Shown here: piece by piece, positions 9,801 through 24,800 of the stretch
Layout of the letters: each line of letters opens with the position of its first letter
Position numbering within the stretch: the stretch's first letter is position 1
Source of the DNA: Hormiphora californensis
Lineage: Eukaryota > Ctenophora > Tentaculata > Cydippida > Pleurobrachiidae
Assembly: GCA_020137815.1 (NCBI GenBank)
Contig: CM035357.1
Location: forward strand, 7,799,315 to 7,863,314
Direction of reading: 5' to 3'
DNA length: 64,000 nt
Program-made: the position numbers and the translations under genes
The notes under the pieces: model-generated
The model's database searches: none
What the model was told of the DNA's origin: nothing
The model's input: only the letters and a program-made list of their open reading frames with translations

Positions 9801-12800
9801 GGTCCCACTATCTCACCAGGACCAGTGGGTATCACTGCGGGCTGCTCTTGCTTATCCTTTGGTTCGTATATTGGGTTATCAACTACTTTGCTGTTCTATA
9901 TAGGGGGAGGCCAAGGAAGGAATTGATATAGGGGGCCACTAGGGAGCTAGATTAAAAGAGGAACAGGCCTTAATGTTCACATTGAGTAGAGGGATCGATA
10001 CGAAGACTTAATCCCTAGTAGTTCTAGTTCATGTTAGTTGTTAACTGTTAATTAACAACATTACCTTGCCAAGAGTCTCCTCCTTTTCAGATTTATCAGC
10101 TGCTCCTTTGCAGCAATCACACATGCAATGTGCTGAGAATGCCTTGGCCAGGGTAGCAAGACAAGGACATGCCTTCATTAGAGCAGAGTTGGGCTTGCAC
10201 TGAAAATATAGACCTTGTAGTTTGCAAATCAAATTAACAACATGATGTTGATTGTTCTGACTTCTCAACTATACTTACACAGCAGCACTTGCAGCATATG
10301 AGAAGGAGGACTCCCAGCAGTAGAATACCAAATATAATTCCCAGGGCGAGTATGATTCCCATACCTTCCTCATCATCCTCACTACCAGTTGCAGCCCCTG
10401 CCCCTCCTGTAGCTGCCCCGGTATCTCCACCAACAGCAGCCCCTGTAGCCGCCCCTGTAGCGGCCCCTTCATCTACACCTCCACCTGTCGCAGCACCAAT
10501 AGCAGCCCCGGTTAGACAATCTGCAGTGGGATATAGTAGTTATTATAACTGATAATAGACTGATAGGTTGTCATACTATAATATACATCATTGTTTCTTC
10601 GCGCACGCTTCAGCTCGGTTCGGAGAGGGCAGTCTAATACAACAGCTCAAAAGTGTTGGACAACATACCGTCTTTTGCAGTAGAGAGGTAGTAGAAGGCA
10701 GTGGTGTGATAAAAGTAGTACAGACAGTCATTCACAACAATAGTGCACTCTCGAACACCTAATAAAGATGGGGTTAGCGATGGAATGTACTACTGTACTA
10801 CTGTAATGGGTACCGACTATCCTCCACCCTCGGGGAATACTGCTGTCGATTATCCTCCACCCCACATCGTATGATATGCCTCCTGACAAATGACAAATGC
10901 CCGATATTAAACGAAAAACTAGTTATGACACATGACTTCAAGCATGGATCCACTCCAAATACCTATCTGAAGACCCTAGTAAAGTCAGCTTAGGGGACAT
11001 TTTTCATGTGAGGTTAAATTTTCTTCAGGCACCCGGGTGCTCGAAGTTATAGATTACGTAGTGAGGGCAATAACAGAACTACAGCGAATATTGTATTGAA
11101 ACAATGTGCATTGAAACAATGTTCGTGATGTGAGAAATGAAACTTGCAGGTCCAAAATAAATGTCTCGTCTCCACATTGTCCATACTTTTTTTTAATAAA
11201 AAAACAGCTTCAGGCGACTCAATATCCTATTCCCTTTTCAATAGTTCATTGTTCACACTAGGTTGGGAAAATAACGTGTCCCTCTGCGAAGATTACATAA
11301 AGAAAAGGGTTGAGTAGAGAGGTAAGGATGGGTAGAATCTGATAAATAACGAAATTTATCACAAACTTCCCAACAGGTACCTCTCTTCCCTCTACATGAA
11401 GTGATGTGTAGATCTTACTAGCAAGAGATATAGCGAGAAGGAAACTGACAAAAGAAAACATGCTGTAAAAGTTCATTATAAGTAGTTTTATAGTTCCTCT
11501 AATAGTCGATCTGGCCTGTGCTCTTCCTCCCTCTGTCTTGTTATGTATTACAACGAGGCGGTGTACCGTCAGACAACTAGCAATTAACCCCACGAACTGA
11601 ACCATCAACATGGGGACAGCTGCCACGAAAAAGGGCCAATATTTCATGAACGCCTCTAATGCACCCCACTGATTAGTCATGATGTTGCGAGCTGGGAAGA
11701 TTGTATTCCCGTTTGCTAGGTATAACAGGTAGAAATGTTTCGTATCCACTACACAGAGAAAATAAACGCAGGAAGGGTATGATATACACGCCATTAGGAG
11801 CCAAAGTATAGCTTTTTCATTGAAAATACAAAGCGGGTAGGATATCTTGACATATCGGACTGATGTGAAAATCCCAGTAGTCGAGATCGGAGCGAAGAAT
11901 AGAAAACTGGAAAATATTGGGTAAATAAGGAAGTGAATCGGGGCAGTTTTTTGGTAGACCACGTCAATCATTGTGTAGTAGTGATCTTCGCACAGCTGAG
12001 TAAGGTTTTCAGTAAAACCCCGTGACGCCATATTAGGATTTGTCTGACTCATACAACTGTCCATGTCTTTGCTGCCCCACATTGCCATCGCACCCTTGGG
12101 GGAGAGAAAAGCACATACCAGAAGGTCCACAATAGACAAAACCAGATAGAGGGATCGAGAGAGTGATGGTGGTTTTTGGTAGTTGTGACGGGAGACTGCG
12201 AGGTTTAGCGGGATGCCAATACAGGGAATTAGTAGGAAACCAATGAACAATCCAAAATCTGGAAACGAAGTTCCTCCCTCGCTAAAGTGGGCCATACTGC
12301 AGCAACAAACTGTTTATTAACTATTTTTAAAAGGGGGTAAGATACCATGAACACTTACAACATACATAGAAAAGATTGTTAAACTACGGAAATGAATATT
12401 TATGGAATATTATGTTGAGTTTCCATGACAACTTGATCCATAATTGATGTCATGTCTAACACCTGTACTATAGCAGAACACTGTCCTATATCAGCTGTAT
12501 AACTATACAGAGCACATCTTTCAGAAATATTAGTACTACTATTATAATAGGTAGCTCTATCCACTGATAATTGGGGTGGTCAAACAGGAGTAACACGGTG
12601 ATTTTGTAGAAATGATATGGGCTGACTATTATTATTCGGGAAATCATTGAAGAACATGAGTATCAGGGCCGGTAACCTAAGAGCCGCCACATATACCTCC
12701 TCGTGTGGCATGTCAACCACATGAAAAAAGTTTTAAAAAGTTGAATCTATCTAAAACTAGTATGGTAACAAATCAATATTACTTGATGGTAGAGCGGAGA

Positions 12801-15800
12801 TAGAGGTCACTTGGTTGGTAGTCACTGAACTACACTCAGCCAAACACTTGCTTTCTCCCTTATCAAAGATACAACTAGCACAGCGCTCGTAGTCTTCACA
12901 TGTAGTGCAGATCTGGATAGGGATATGAAAGGTCACACGAGGGGTTTCATTAGAAAAACGATAGAAAGAAGATACGTACGGTGCATTTGGTGCAGAGTTT
13001 CCCTTTCCATCCATCATTGCAGGTACATGTACCACGTACACAGGTACCATGACCACCACACGTCTTCCTTTCACCCTACATAACAGTACGTGTTAGTTTT
13101 AAAGAACTAGAGAACCCGTCAACATGTTAGATTGAAAGATGTTTTACAAAATGGAGCTATCAAGATAGCCACTTTAATACTTTATTTACTCACATCGACA
13201 ACAGAGAGACAGGCATCATTAGAGTATTGGCACGCCTCCCCTGTATATGTCCCATAACATACACACTTCTCTTTCACACACGTTCCTGAGAGGAAACAAT
13301 ATAGCAACATATAGTTATTGACTAGCCGATCTCGTTTCATAATTCGAACTTTCATCACTATGAACCATGGACCTCACCTCGATCAGAACAAGCTTCAACC
13401 TTGAAACTATCACCATATCTAACTATCCCCTTGGGACAGTTTAGATGGTCGTACTGACAGTACTTTCCATACGACTGAAACAAAGGATTGTTAGATCTAC
13501 TACTTCATAAAACTTTATGGTAACCATGGTAACCATGCTACTTACAAACGGTTGACATTTGCACTTTCCACACTGGCATTCTCCACGGTTAGAGCACTCC
13601 GGCTTGGCATTAGGACTCCGACTCTTTGGGTTGATACATTGGGTAAGAAGGCCATGGCTGCCCATTGCGCATCCACACTTATCACCTACCCAACCTGTAT
13701 GAGGAGAGACCTGTATCAGCTATCTGGGACCTGTCAGGCCATTGCTCTGACCGCGGTTCAGGCCAATGCTCTGGTCATATAGTCTAGGGACCCGGGGGGT
13801 CAGGGATGGATCACATACCTTCATTACAGAAGCATGCCCCACCCTGATATGATCCATTACCATTACACTTTGTACTGTCAGGCTCCACTGGGAGATCTAT
13901 AGTGCACATCGTCTCCAGCTGAGGAGGGGAGAAAGAAAGGGTAGAGTGAGGGGGAAGGGGAAGAGGGTTCGTGAAGGGGGGGGAAGAGGGTGGAGTGAGG
14001 GGGGTCTCTTTATAGTTGGCCCTATTGAAGTTTGATGCAGAAGTGCGTTTTAGGAAGTCGTGAGTTACGGCTGGCCTGATAATAGAAACACCTTGAGGTT
14101 TAGGTCACGCTTGTGTATTAAAAACAGAGTACAAGTCGTGCCCTAGGAGACAGAGGGAGAATTAGAGATGGATAGGAGAAAGAGAGAACGTGGGAGAGAG
14201 AATGATAGAATAGTAGAACTATGATCCCACGTATCGTGACTACTATTGGCCGTGATGCGTGACTGTACAACGCTCACGCAGCGTACTGCAGTTTGGATCA
14301 TCAGCGCGTGGAGTTGCTTTCTCTCAGGACTGTGTGAGAGAGAGCTAATGGGTATATGACAAAGAGAGAGGGAGAGAGGAGGGGAGGGCACAGTCACAGC
14401 TTGTACGGCAGATTCTATCTGTGCAGCTGTGATCTGTTAGCTAGCTATAGGTTTTACATATCATGCAGCTTAAGTGGTATCATTTAGATCACGGCATCAC
14501 GCCTATTATAAGATGGGAGAGAAGAGGAGAGCTATAGAAAGACGGCATTCATTTTATTCATCGGGTGACATATTACCAATCTGTAACTGGAGACATTATT
14601 ATGCAAAATGCCAAAATATCCAAAGTGACGTTATTGAATTCAATGTATCTAACTTGTACTTGTCAACTACAAACCTCAACGCCAAGTTGTCCATAAGCAG
14701 GGAAGTTGAGAAGGATATCACCCCGTGTATTATTTAGACATCTATCTGCACACACTGTTACTTGATAGGTCAGCTCAGTACCCGCAGCTACATTCTCACA
14801 CCTGGGAGAGGAGGGATGGGGTGGGTTACTAAGTTGAAAAATATCGCTTTCGAACATTATGTCTGGTATTCAGTGGGTAATTATCTACTGATATCCGGAG
14901 TTTCAGCCCAAACGGTTGAGCCACTAAAAGTCGCAAGCCACTTTTGTGACCCTTGTTTTCGGTGAAAAATCGGAAAAATCGAGAAAAAATTTTAAAATTT
15001 TAAAATTTCAAAACATGGAAATTAGTCCTTAGAACATCCCAATACACGTGCAAGACTTAAAAATTGTGTATTCAAAAATTTTCAACTTAGCAACCCCTGG
15101 TTACTGGTTATTGACTTGTTGAGCAATAGCTGGAGTCAGTGGGATGGGCTTGTGGGATGTAACGTGACCTTTTGAGAACAATATAATGGGGTGACATGGT
15201 ACACACTCCCTATCTAGAAAGGAGATGTATATTGACAAGCTTTATACCTTGCGGATGAATCAGCGGTTGGGTAGCAGGTATAGTTCACACTGACCCCCTC
15301 AGGGATTATAACTTGGTTCATAGTGGGGAACTCAACCAGCTCCTTGTAGTATTCTTCTAGCTTGAGATCCAGAGAACCAAGATCTCCAATACCGAATATC
15401 TGAACAACGAGGGGGGGGGGTGAACATGTTTGTAAACCCTCTCTCTAATCCTAATAATTACAGAAACCCTCTCTCTAATCAACACACCTTTGCTCCAGGT
15501 ATCATCTCTTTGATCATATCTGTGTTAACTTTGACCCCTGCTACAAATACAGGTATGGTGTTGTTCTGTAAGAGCTGGTTAGCAACGTCAACCAGGGTCG
15601 GATAGTCCGTGGTGAAGGTGTACTTCCGTGTGTTACCTGGGAGGAAGGGAGGAGTTGGGATTAATGGTTTGTTCAAAACGGGGCGAGGAGAGAGGGTCCA
15701 GCAAGGAAAGTAATGTCTGCAACTTAATTTGAATTTTGAATCGAGGGGCACTTTGACAAACCAAATTCTTGGTAAATAATATTTCTAGCTGTATCTGTAC

Positions 15801-18800
15801 CTGTGTTACACTTCTTATCAAATGGTTCAACCATCCCTGCTAGCTGTCCGTCCCCACCCACTCTGGGGTCCGAGGAAAGGACCACCAGGACCATTTTGTT
15901 ACTAGCATACCTCCATCCAAATTGATCACATGCCTGGGGAATATGATGGTGTTACCATGGTTACCATGGGTTGCTATGGTAACTAACTGTACCGGAAACA
16001 GGTACTAACAGATACTGACAGACATGTCTACAATGACTGACTGACAATAGGAATGCAATGATATCAACTGACCACAACACGATGACAGACGCTATGACGA
16101 GGTTGCAATGTCGTTCTGCCCTACGGGGCAGAGTTTGGCACGCCATAACCTATCTGCACCACCACCACCACCACCACATGTCTAGATTTACAGCCCTGTA
16201 CTTACCAGACTCTGATAGATAGCATCCATAGCGGAATTCCCCTCATCGAACTTGTTAGTTGTATTGGTTACCATGGTATCCAAGATGCTCTCATAAATCT
16301 TGTCATTGTTATCCAGATAGTTCAGCATCTTGAACGCGTAACTCTCCCCGCACGTCCCTTCACTAAGACACGTGTTCTCTGTCCCATTGCCCCACTCAAC
16401 CACAAATGGGGTGATATCACGGTCTGCAAAGGCCCCATACCCAAAGTTGGTCGTATTAGCCAGGCCTCCCATAGCAATAACAATATCTTTAATGGCCGCA
16501 TTGAATTTAGTTCGCAGGGTGGATGGAGTCTGTTGCTGCAGGATCATCAGATCTATTGGGTAGTTGGGTGTTGCACGTGCAAGTGTGGGTATAGTGGTGC
16601 ACTGTCCGGGTCTCATTTTAGCCTTGACCTTCATAGGGGTGATCTGTGTTGCCTTATAGTACCCACTACCCACAAACACATTCTCGATAACTTGCTGAGA
16701 TGGCTGGTAGTTGATCAGGTTACTGCACCCTTCTGTTAGGGTACTGTAATATGTGAGACATCTATAGTTATCCCAATCATCATCAGCACACCACGCACAC
16801 TCACTACCCCGTCCCATACATCCATTACCACTCTCTGCGTCCCAACACAAATCATAGCCAACATCCTGGAGGTTCTTAACAGCTCCCTCCACCACTATAT
16901 CATAGCTGATCTCATCGACACTACCATCTGTGTAGGTCACCACTACGAAGTAATTCCCGGAATCAGTCTTCTGTAGGTTCCCAATTTCCAGGAATGTACC
17001 ACCCTGTTTTATGTAGTACCTACCATCCTGCGATGTGATCTGATACCTGACACCGTCTATTGTATAGTACCACTGGATCTGATCTCCTGGGTTTATAGAG
17101 AACGGGATGATCAGCTCAATGTTACCATCTTCAGTGGCCTCGCACACAGAGTGACTTGTAGCCTCCACATAGGAACATTTATCACCCGTCTTCTCTTCTT
17201 CCTCTTCCTCATCATCCTTTCCTCCTCCTTCAAGGTCAGGACGGTTAATACCACCACCACCACCACTGCTGCTAACCTCGACCTTCCAAGGATAGGTGAT
17301 CACATAGTTCTCGTTGGATGTGTAGGTGACCTGTCCGTAGTACGTATCCCCATCACCCCTACTAACACTACTGATCACCAGCACCCCATCCTCTAGTTTG
17401 TACTTGTACCCGTCTATCTTAACAAACTGTTTAGCACCGTTAAGTATGGTATACCACAGAACTTGTTTCCACCCTGTGTACAGCCCAACAGATACCTGAC
17501 ACTCTTTATCAGTAGTACATTGCTTAGTTTGAAGGACTGGTTGGGGGATGACCGTGACATTAACAATTGAAGATGTTGTGACTCCTGTTGAAGGGTCAAG
17601 GTAAACCCCGTGGTACTGACCAGCGTCACTCTTCTGCAGGTTCACGAATGTGAGTGATCCATAGGTCTGTTGTAGGTAGAGGAACACTTATTCTCAATAG
17701 GAGCCGAGGGACTGTGTGGTTGGGTCTTGTTTCAGCCAGGATAGCGGGGCAGGGATATCTAGACCACTGGATACTGTCAGAGGATTATCCTTCATACCAT
17801 ACATACAACAGGGATAGTTCAAGAGGGTATACCCTGTATGTGTATGTGACTTCTTCCCCTGTAGTAGTTGTTAGCTTTGCGTAGTAACTACCAGCATCAT
17901 CCTCACCAAGGTTCTTTATAACTAGATTAGAGCCAGGTAACTCAAACTTAGTATTGGCTGAGACTTTGTCTGTCAGAGTGAACTGGTACCATCTGATCTT
18001 CTTTATCCTCTCATCAGGGGACAGTTGGACAGTGCTCCCTACAACCCGATACACAAACACAGTGACAGATCTGGAGAGGCTCTGCTCCGGACATGACTCT
18101 ATACACACTCCCTCTACCAGGAAAGGGATGGACTCTGGGGACAGGCACAGGTTTTAGGTTGGCAGCTAGTGAAGGTATTAGAGTCCACTGTCTCGGGGCA
18201 GGTTCGTGTCCTGGGTGCACAGTACTCATAGTACTCCTGGTTAGTGGGACATGTGATAGGTGTAGCATCAATACATGTGTCATAGCTGACACACCACCCA
18301 TCAGTGTTTAGATAGGGTTTACTAGAGGGGCACCCACAGACATCAGTTAGACATGATGAGGGACATGGTACCCCCATATCAGTACACGTGGTGTTACACA
18401 GTGCACACTCGTTAGTGTATAGCACCATATTAGTGTCACCACCACACCCTCCACTGGGGCAGTCCTCCCGGGTAATACACCGACCACTATACTCAATAGG
18501 GGCCTCAGTAGGGCACCCACACACATTCCTCCTGCACTCACAACTGGATACAGCCCCACCCTCACAGCTCTCCTGACAAGGTGCACACGTGGTAGGGCCG
18601 TGATACACGTACCCCTCCACCCCATACTGTGCACAGGGGTCTGCAGTGTTAGCAGGGCAGGCTGCACGTGCAATACACTCCCCGTTATGGAAGACAGGGG
18701 TCTCAGCGGGACATGCACATACACCCTTCCTGCATTCAAAAAGGCAGATTTGGTTGGAACATGTCTCCTGGCAGGGTGCACAGGATGTGTCGTAGTATCT

Positions 18801-21800
18801 CATGGTGGCGGGACAAAGACGAGGTGAACCAGCACCCAGTACTATCAGTTGGAATATGAAACTCTCGTCCCTCCTGCCCTCCGTGAAGTAGATATTGACC
18901 CTGGTGGGGGGAGTGAGCTTAACTTGTAGTGAATATAATCTAAAACTATTATGGGAGGGATGGTGGGATATTAGTGAACTCGAGGCGAGAAACCAGTGAT
19001 ATAAACTAAACCCTGGCCATCAATAACGAACCTATAATAATATCCCTGAGTCCAGGCCTCTAGTTACCATGGTAACCACTAACCTGTAATAACCCTGATC
19101 CAGTTCAACAAGTTCCTGTTTAAACAACTCTCGTGTAGTATAGGATGGTAGCTGAATACTGGTTGTGCTGTTGAAGTAGGTCCAAGTGTAGAAAAGGGAG
19201 TTGGGTTTATTGTTTACTGACAGGGTCAGGTTCTGTCCCTCGTATCCTGTGTGGAATGTACGGATGATAGGGGTGGGAAAGGGGAAGAGGGTTTGGTTTG
19301 TTGTGGCTAACTAGACATGATCTGCGAGGAGTTTCGGGAGGGAAACAGACTACAGAGGATCTCAGAATCATATTCAAATCATGGTAGGTCTCATTAATTT
19401 GTAAAAAGAGATGAAAACATCCGTAATCACTGGATCAGAGACAGTGAAAGTAGTTCTCCCACACATTGTGGCGACAGTGTAATTTTAACTGCTGACATGA
19501 CAGCAAGCAGTGCAGTAAGCAGTGCAGTAAGTGCATGTTTTTGACAGTTGATTGAATTAACTCATCATCTCGTGAATGAGAAACAGAATAAACACAGTTT
19601 TGTTTGGTTTTTTAGTTTGTAAAGCATTAATAGTTGTTCTGATTTAGAACTCGAATCTCTAACCGCAGAGCGTGGAGTGATTAGGCTTGCTGAGATAGAT
19701 TTACCTACACCTAATTCTAATTCTGTTTTTCAGCATTTCTGATATGGTCAGCAAGTTATCTAAAATAAAGCGCATGATGGGATGGAAACAGAAAGTCAAG
19801 AAGCCATTTATTGTTATGATCGGTGATGTTGGTACCGGTAAATCTACCATCGTTGAAAAGATAGCCGAACAATCGGGACGAAGTGGTGATGCTACTTTCA
19901 GTCTTACTACCCAAAGTGAGATATTCTGGAGCTATGATGGCTCTATGATAATAGCGGACACCCCGGGCTGTAATGCAATACAAGACCCCTTCACACATAA
20001 CCAATGGGTTGCCAGCGCTATAAACTTTGCTCCTGTTTCCAAGATCTTCATCATTGTTAAAGCCGAGACCAGGATAGATAGCGTGGTCTCTAAGGTGCTT
20101 CAGTACAACTCTAAGCTGCTGGAGATTCCTGAAGAGTTAGTGGGTGTCCTAGTATCTCACATGGATACTGTTAAATATATTGACAAGCAACTGAAAGATA
20201 ATATCCTGGAATTTTGCCAGATAAAAGACGTAGTTTTGACGAGTAAGGATGAGGCACGTCATCTCTTACTGAGAAATCTCAAGAAAATGAGCGAGAAAAC
20301 GAAACCGATAGACTTTCAAATTGACGGAGAATCATTTCTCAAGATATTCCGGGTGGAGCCGAGAGAGAGGAGAGCACTGGCCGCTATTGACAGGCGAGTT
20401 GACCACTTTCTAACTATGAAGGAGGATTTCGATAGCAACATTATACCGGCATACCAGGGTAAAGATCTGATAGATGTCCTCTTTGCATTCCAAGCCTGGA
20501 TGGCTGATATATTGGCTAAGATGCAGAGTGATATGTGTGTGGAGCTGGGTTATGACGCCACTTTCTCAGGTCCTAACGGCAACACAGAGGCGGCACATTG
20601 TGCAATGTTAGCTAACAGACTCCGTGTTATAATGTTTGAAATCAGGAAACTAACAGCCCATCACGCCCAGAGGAGTGCCGTGGATGCCAGGGCGTGTAAT
20701 CACTGTGGGTTTGTGTGGGTGAAGGTGGAAGGGTGCGAGGGGGCTACAATCTGTGGTAATAAATCTGGAGATCTGCCAACACCAGTTGATGTGAGGAACA
20801 CTGCTTTTACCACTGTTGGAAGGTTCAAATTCAACTGGAACTCTGTTAAACTGTTGATAGAGAGGACTACCAACACTGAGGTACAACTCCAGGCCACCGC
20901 AGGGAAGGACAGGGTGGGGTGTGGGAGAACAATAACCTGGTGCAACATGCCCAGAGTCAACACATTAGATCTAGAGGATGAGAGTCAGGCACCTCGACAG
21001 GATGGGAGTGAGGTCCTTCCCAAGTGTGATGGGTACAAAGATAAGTTGGAGTTAGAGATAGAGGCTAAAACTGAGAAGTTACAGTTGTCAGATAGTAAAC
21101 CTGGACCTAGCAAGTAATGTATGGATATATCTAGATCATAGCAGTGACTGACCTTCATCATGGCAATAATCTATGGACGAAAGAAACCACCTTCAAAAAC
21201 AGCCCAACCCCCCCCCACTCAATTACCTATGACGATGGCATCCCCACCGGGAAGGAAGTTGACTTGAAGGTAGGTCACATAGTATCTGATAGAGTCAGGG
21301 TAGATCAGCTGAGCAATGTAGTAGCCTTGTTCGTGTAGTTGCACACCATACAACTCCAGGGAGTCTACACCAAACTGAGGGAGGGGAAGATCACAGTGTC
21401 AGAGCCGTAGTGGAATACAGTGTCAAAATAAGTTTTGTTGCGGGTTTATTGTCGTCGCGTTAATGAGCTTTGAAATAATATTTTATTATATTTTGTTAAT
21501 TGACTGTTGATTTTCCACAAACGCATTTCCAATTTTCAGGACAGAATAGGTTCCTATTACCTGAAGCCTTGGAGTTTCCTTTGTAAGACGTACAAACAAC
21601 CCCCGATCACTGTTCCTCTTATAATGCCAACTAACACTTGTGTAACCCTTGGGCATGTCTTTGAACCTGAAATATTAGAATAATGAGTCAGACTAGGCGA
21701 AATCAAAAGGGCTTAATCACCATTTGCATTTGAAGTGAATGTCAAGGAAGAAACCCAGATGTACATTGTACCCTAAAAAGTTTCTCCCTATCCCATACCT

Positions 21801-24800
21801 GATAACTACATCATAGTTCACATAAGACTCCAAGACCCTGAAGGGGGATGGCAGCCGATCCACAGTCACCCTGTATACATGTCTAAACGTCTGTAGATCA
21901 GTTTCAACTTCTGCTTCATACACCCCCGCATCACCAAGTGTAACCCGTGTGAACACCAGGGAGGTGGCAGTAGGGAGGATAGTTCCATTATTATCACCGG
22001 ATAGTTTAGATCTCACCCCTGATTGGGACACCCTGTACCAGGTAGTGGTTGTAGTTGTGGGTTCAGGGAGGACCAAATCCACCTCCTGGTCCTCTATCAC
22101 GTTCATAGTGTACTCCTTAACTACTTGTGTCTAGAGAGAGGGAGGCATGTTAGAGGGGTATGTTAGAATGTTAGGTGAGGTAGAAACAATAACTATTTTT
22201 CAGTCATTGGGCATGGATGATATGATTCAGGAGAAGGGATAAAAAGAAGGGGAGAAATATATGGCGGTCGGCGGATCATAGAGTGAGAAAATAAAATGGT
22301 GCCATTTTCATTTTCAAGAAAAGTATAAATGGTACCCACTTAAGAAGTTTAATGAAAGTTAAATGGGTAGGAGAAAAAGAAAGAGGTCAACTCTAAAACT
22401 CATTAGAAGAAGGTAGAAAAAAGAAGAAACAGCAACAAAATGGAGCATTCAGAGATTTCATGCAGCACAGGTCATAGCCCCAACTCACATCTTCAACAAA
22501 TATCTGGAAGGCATGTTCAGACTGCTGCTGGGATCCAGGGTATTGTACAATTGCAATGTAGATCCCATCATCAGGTCGGGTAACGGAACTTATACGAACA
22601 CTGTACGCATCAACCTGGGGGGGGGGGTAGTTTATTGTGGGGTTAGTGGGATTTGTTAGACTCATCTATGTCAATTGAATAGCCGTGTGATAGCAGATCT
22701 CCCTCTCTGAAATTGTACCTGTGTCACCCTACTCTGGTCCAGATCGAGAGGTCTGAGAAGTCCATTTTGTACTCGATACCACGTCATAGCACTGTACTGA
22801 GAAACCTGGGAGAGGGAGAGATGGTAACCATCGAGAAAGGGAAAGATATGGTCAGGAAATAATACAATATGAGTTCTGAAAAACTGATCAGAGTACAGTA
22901 CCTTGGAAATCTCCATAATGACCTGTTCCCCGACCTTGCGTTGGAACTGTTTCAGATCTCTAAGATGAACACCGTTCAGACTCCAGGTGTACTGGAAGGA
23001 GTCCGTCAGGGATATGTAGATACCTGGGGAGAGGTTGGGATATTGGGTCCTGCAAAGGGGTGGGGAGAGAGGGATAGAAAGTGGGTCCTACAGCAGTAAT
23101 TAAACAACTAGGAGACATTATTATACTTGGTATGGTATAAATGTAACCCCAGTTACTATAGTTACCCCAGCTGGTTATTCTAGTTACCCTAATTACCGGT
23201 ATCAGAGGGTCGAAGGGTGGAGATGGTTAGGCCGGTACTGGTTGTAGTGAAGCGGTCCCCAGTGAGCTCCTCTAGTGGTAAAGGGGGTTTCGTGTACTTC
23301 AACCAAACCCTGGGGAATTGGATTTTAGAACTTAACATCCAACACACCACTCTCTCCCTATTTACCTTCGGGAAGTGCTGGGTAGAGATACATCCAAACT
23401 AAACACTCCTGTGTAAGTCTGTTGAACAAGAGGTGTCTTGATGCCTGTTATCCGTAGGAAGGTATAAGAATATTGGTCCGTCACCTATGAGAAGATTTAA
23501 TACTATGATGGTTAAAGAATAATTCAGTCTCACCTCGCAGCTTTCAGTCTGCTGCAGTTTATTATTGTGTGCCCAGAACCGCATAGTCCGGTGAAGATTC
23601 AAATATTATATTGTGATCAAAATATGCACCCGCTAAGAAGCAAGATAATATTAACGCTCTTAATTGTATAATGCTACCTTGTGAACAATGTAGTAGTCTC
23701 CCTGACTAGCGGTTGTTAGAGTTCGCACCGATATCTCGCTTTCATTCTCGATATTATCTTCAAGGAGTAGCATATCTTTCCTGCCCACCCTGTACAACTG
23801 GTGAATTGCAGGGCTGATAGGGACAGAGAGGGGGAACCCATACACACCATACACTGTCCTTCTAATCACTTCATCTCCAACACCTGGGGAGGGGTTCAGT
23901 TAGTTTGGTCTGGACATGAAACATGCTAAAAAAGAATTGGGTAGCGACTACTTTGTTATGGTGGGCCTAGCTTTGTTAGGGACAGGGTTGAACAAGGCAA
24001 CTCACCAGTTAGAATGTAAGTGAGGGTATCCCTGCCCCTCTCTGCTCGATATGTTGCTACTTCACCACCTCCCACAGGCTCCACACCCAGGACAGGACCA
24101 GGGCCCATGGACTGCCTCCCACCACCTCCCATTACCCGGTACCATTGGGTAACAGTGTTGGTAGTGGTACCAGGTGATATGAGAGATAGGGGCATACCAG
24201 CAGGCACCCACATCCTTATTGTTGGGTCTCGTACCTGTATCATGTGAGAGGTGGTAGTTACTTATTTTACTGCAGTAGACTCCTGGCTATACTTATTGGT
24301 AACCCTAGTATTTCTAGGTGAACAGCCTCACCAAAAATTGTCTAAACTAGCTGACCTAATTACTGATTAATTAACTAATTAATTACCTGGACAGGAACAA
24401 CCCTCCATCCCGCTAGAGGTGTTTTAATGTTAGCTGGATCATAACACAAGTACACCCCAGCATCAGTATCCTGAAGTTTCTCCAGTACCAGAGTCTCTGT
24501 ATCCCTCCCTCCCACTATACTGGTGGTGTCTGGGAAGGAGTCCAGGATAGCCAGCCAGGACCTGCATGACCGGCCTGTTAGAATGGTATCCTCACCAATC
24601 GGCCGCTCCAACCTCGTCACAGTCGGCAGAGAGGAGTGGATCTGGGGGTGGGGGTCAATTTACCGTAGTACATCATACTATTATTAAAGCAAATAGGGAA
24701 ATCCAGTGTAACGTTTTTTACCAAATATGGCATTTTGCACGTGCAGGTTTAGAGGTGGAGTCTACTAGCTGGAGTGGGGCCAGGGGTGGGGAGCCGTTAC

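Noticed and set aside
16372-18859. Plus-strand ORFs opposite the integrin and TIL exons
   Set aside because: Shadow frames of the minus-strand coding exons.
23530-23600. Mini-exon QTESCE between 23366-23484 and 23678-23883
   Set aside because: The flanking exons already join in phase 0 and give a complete Ig F-G region without it.
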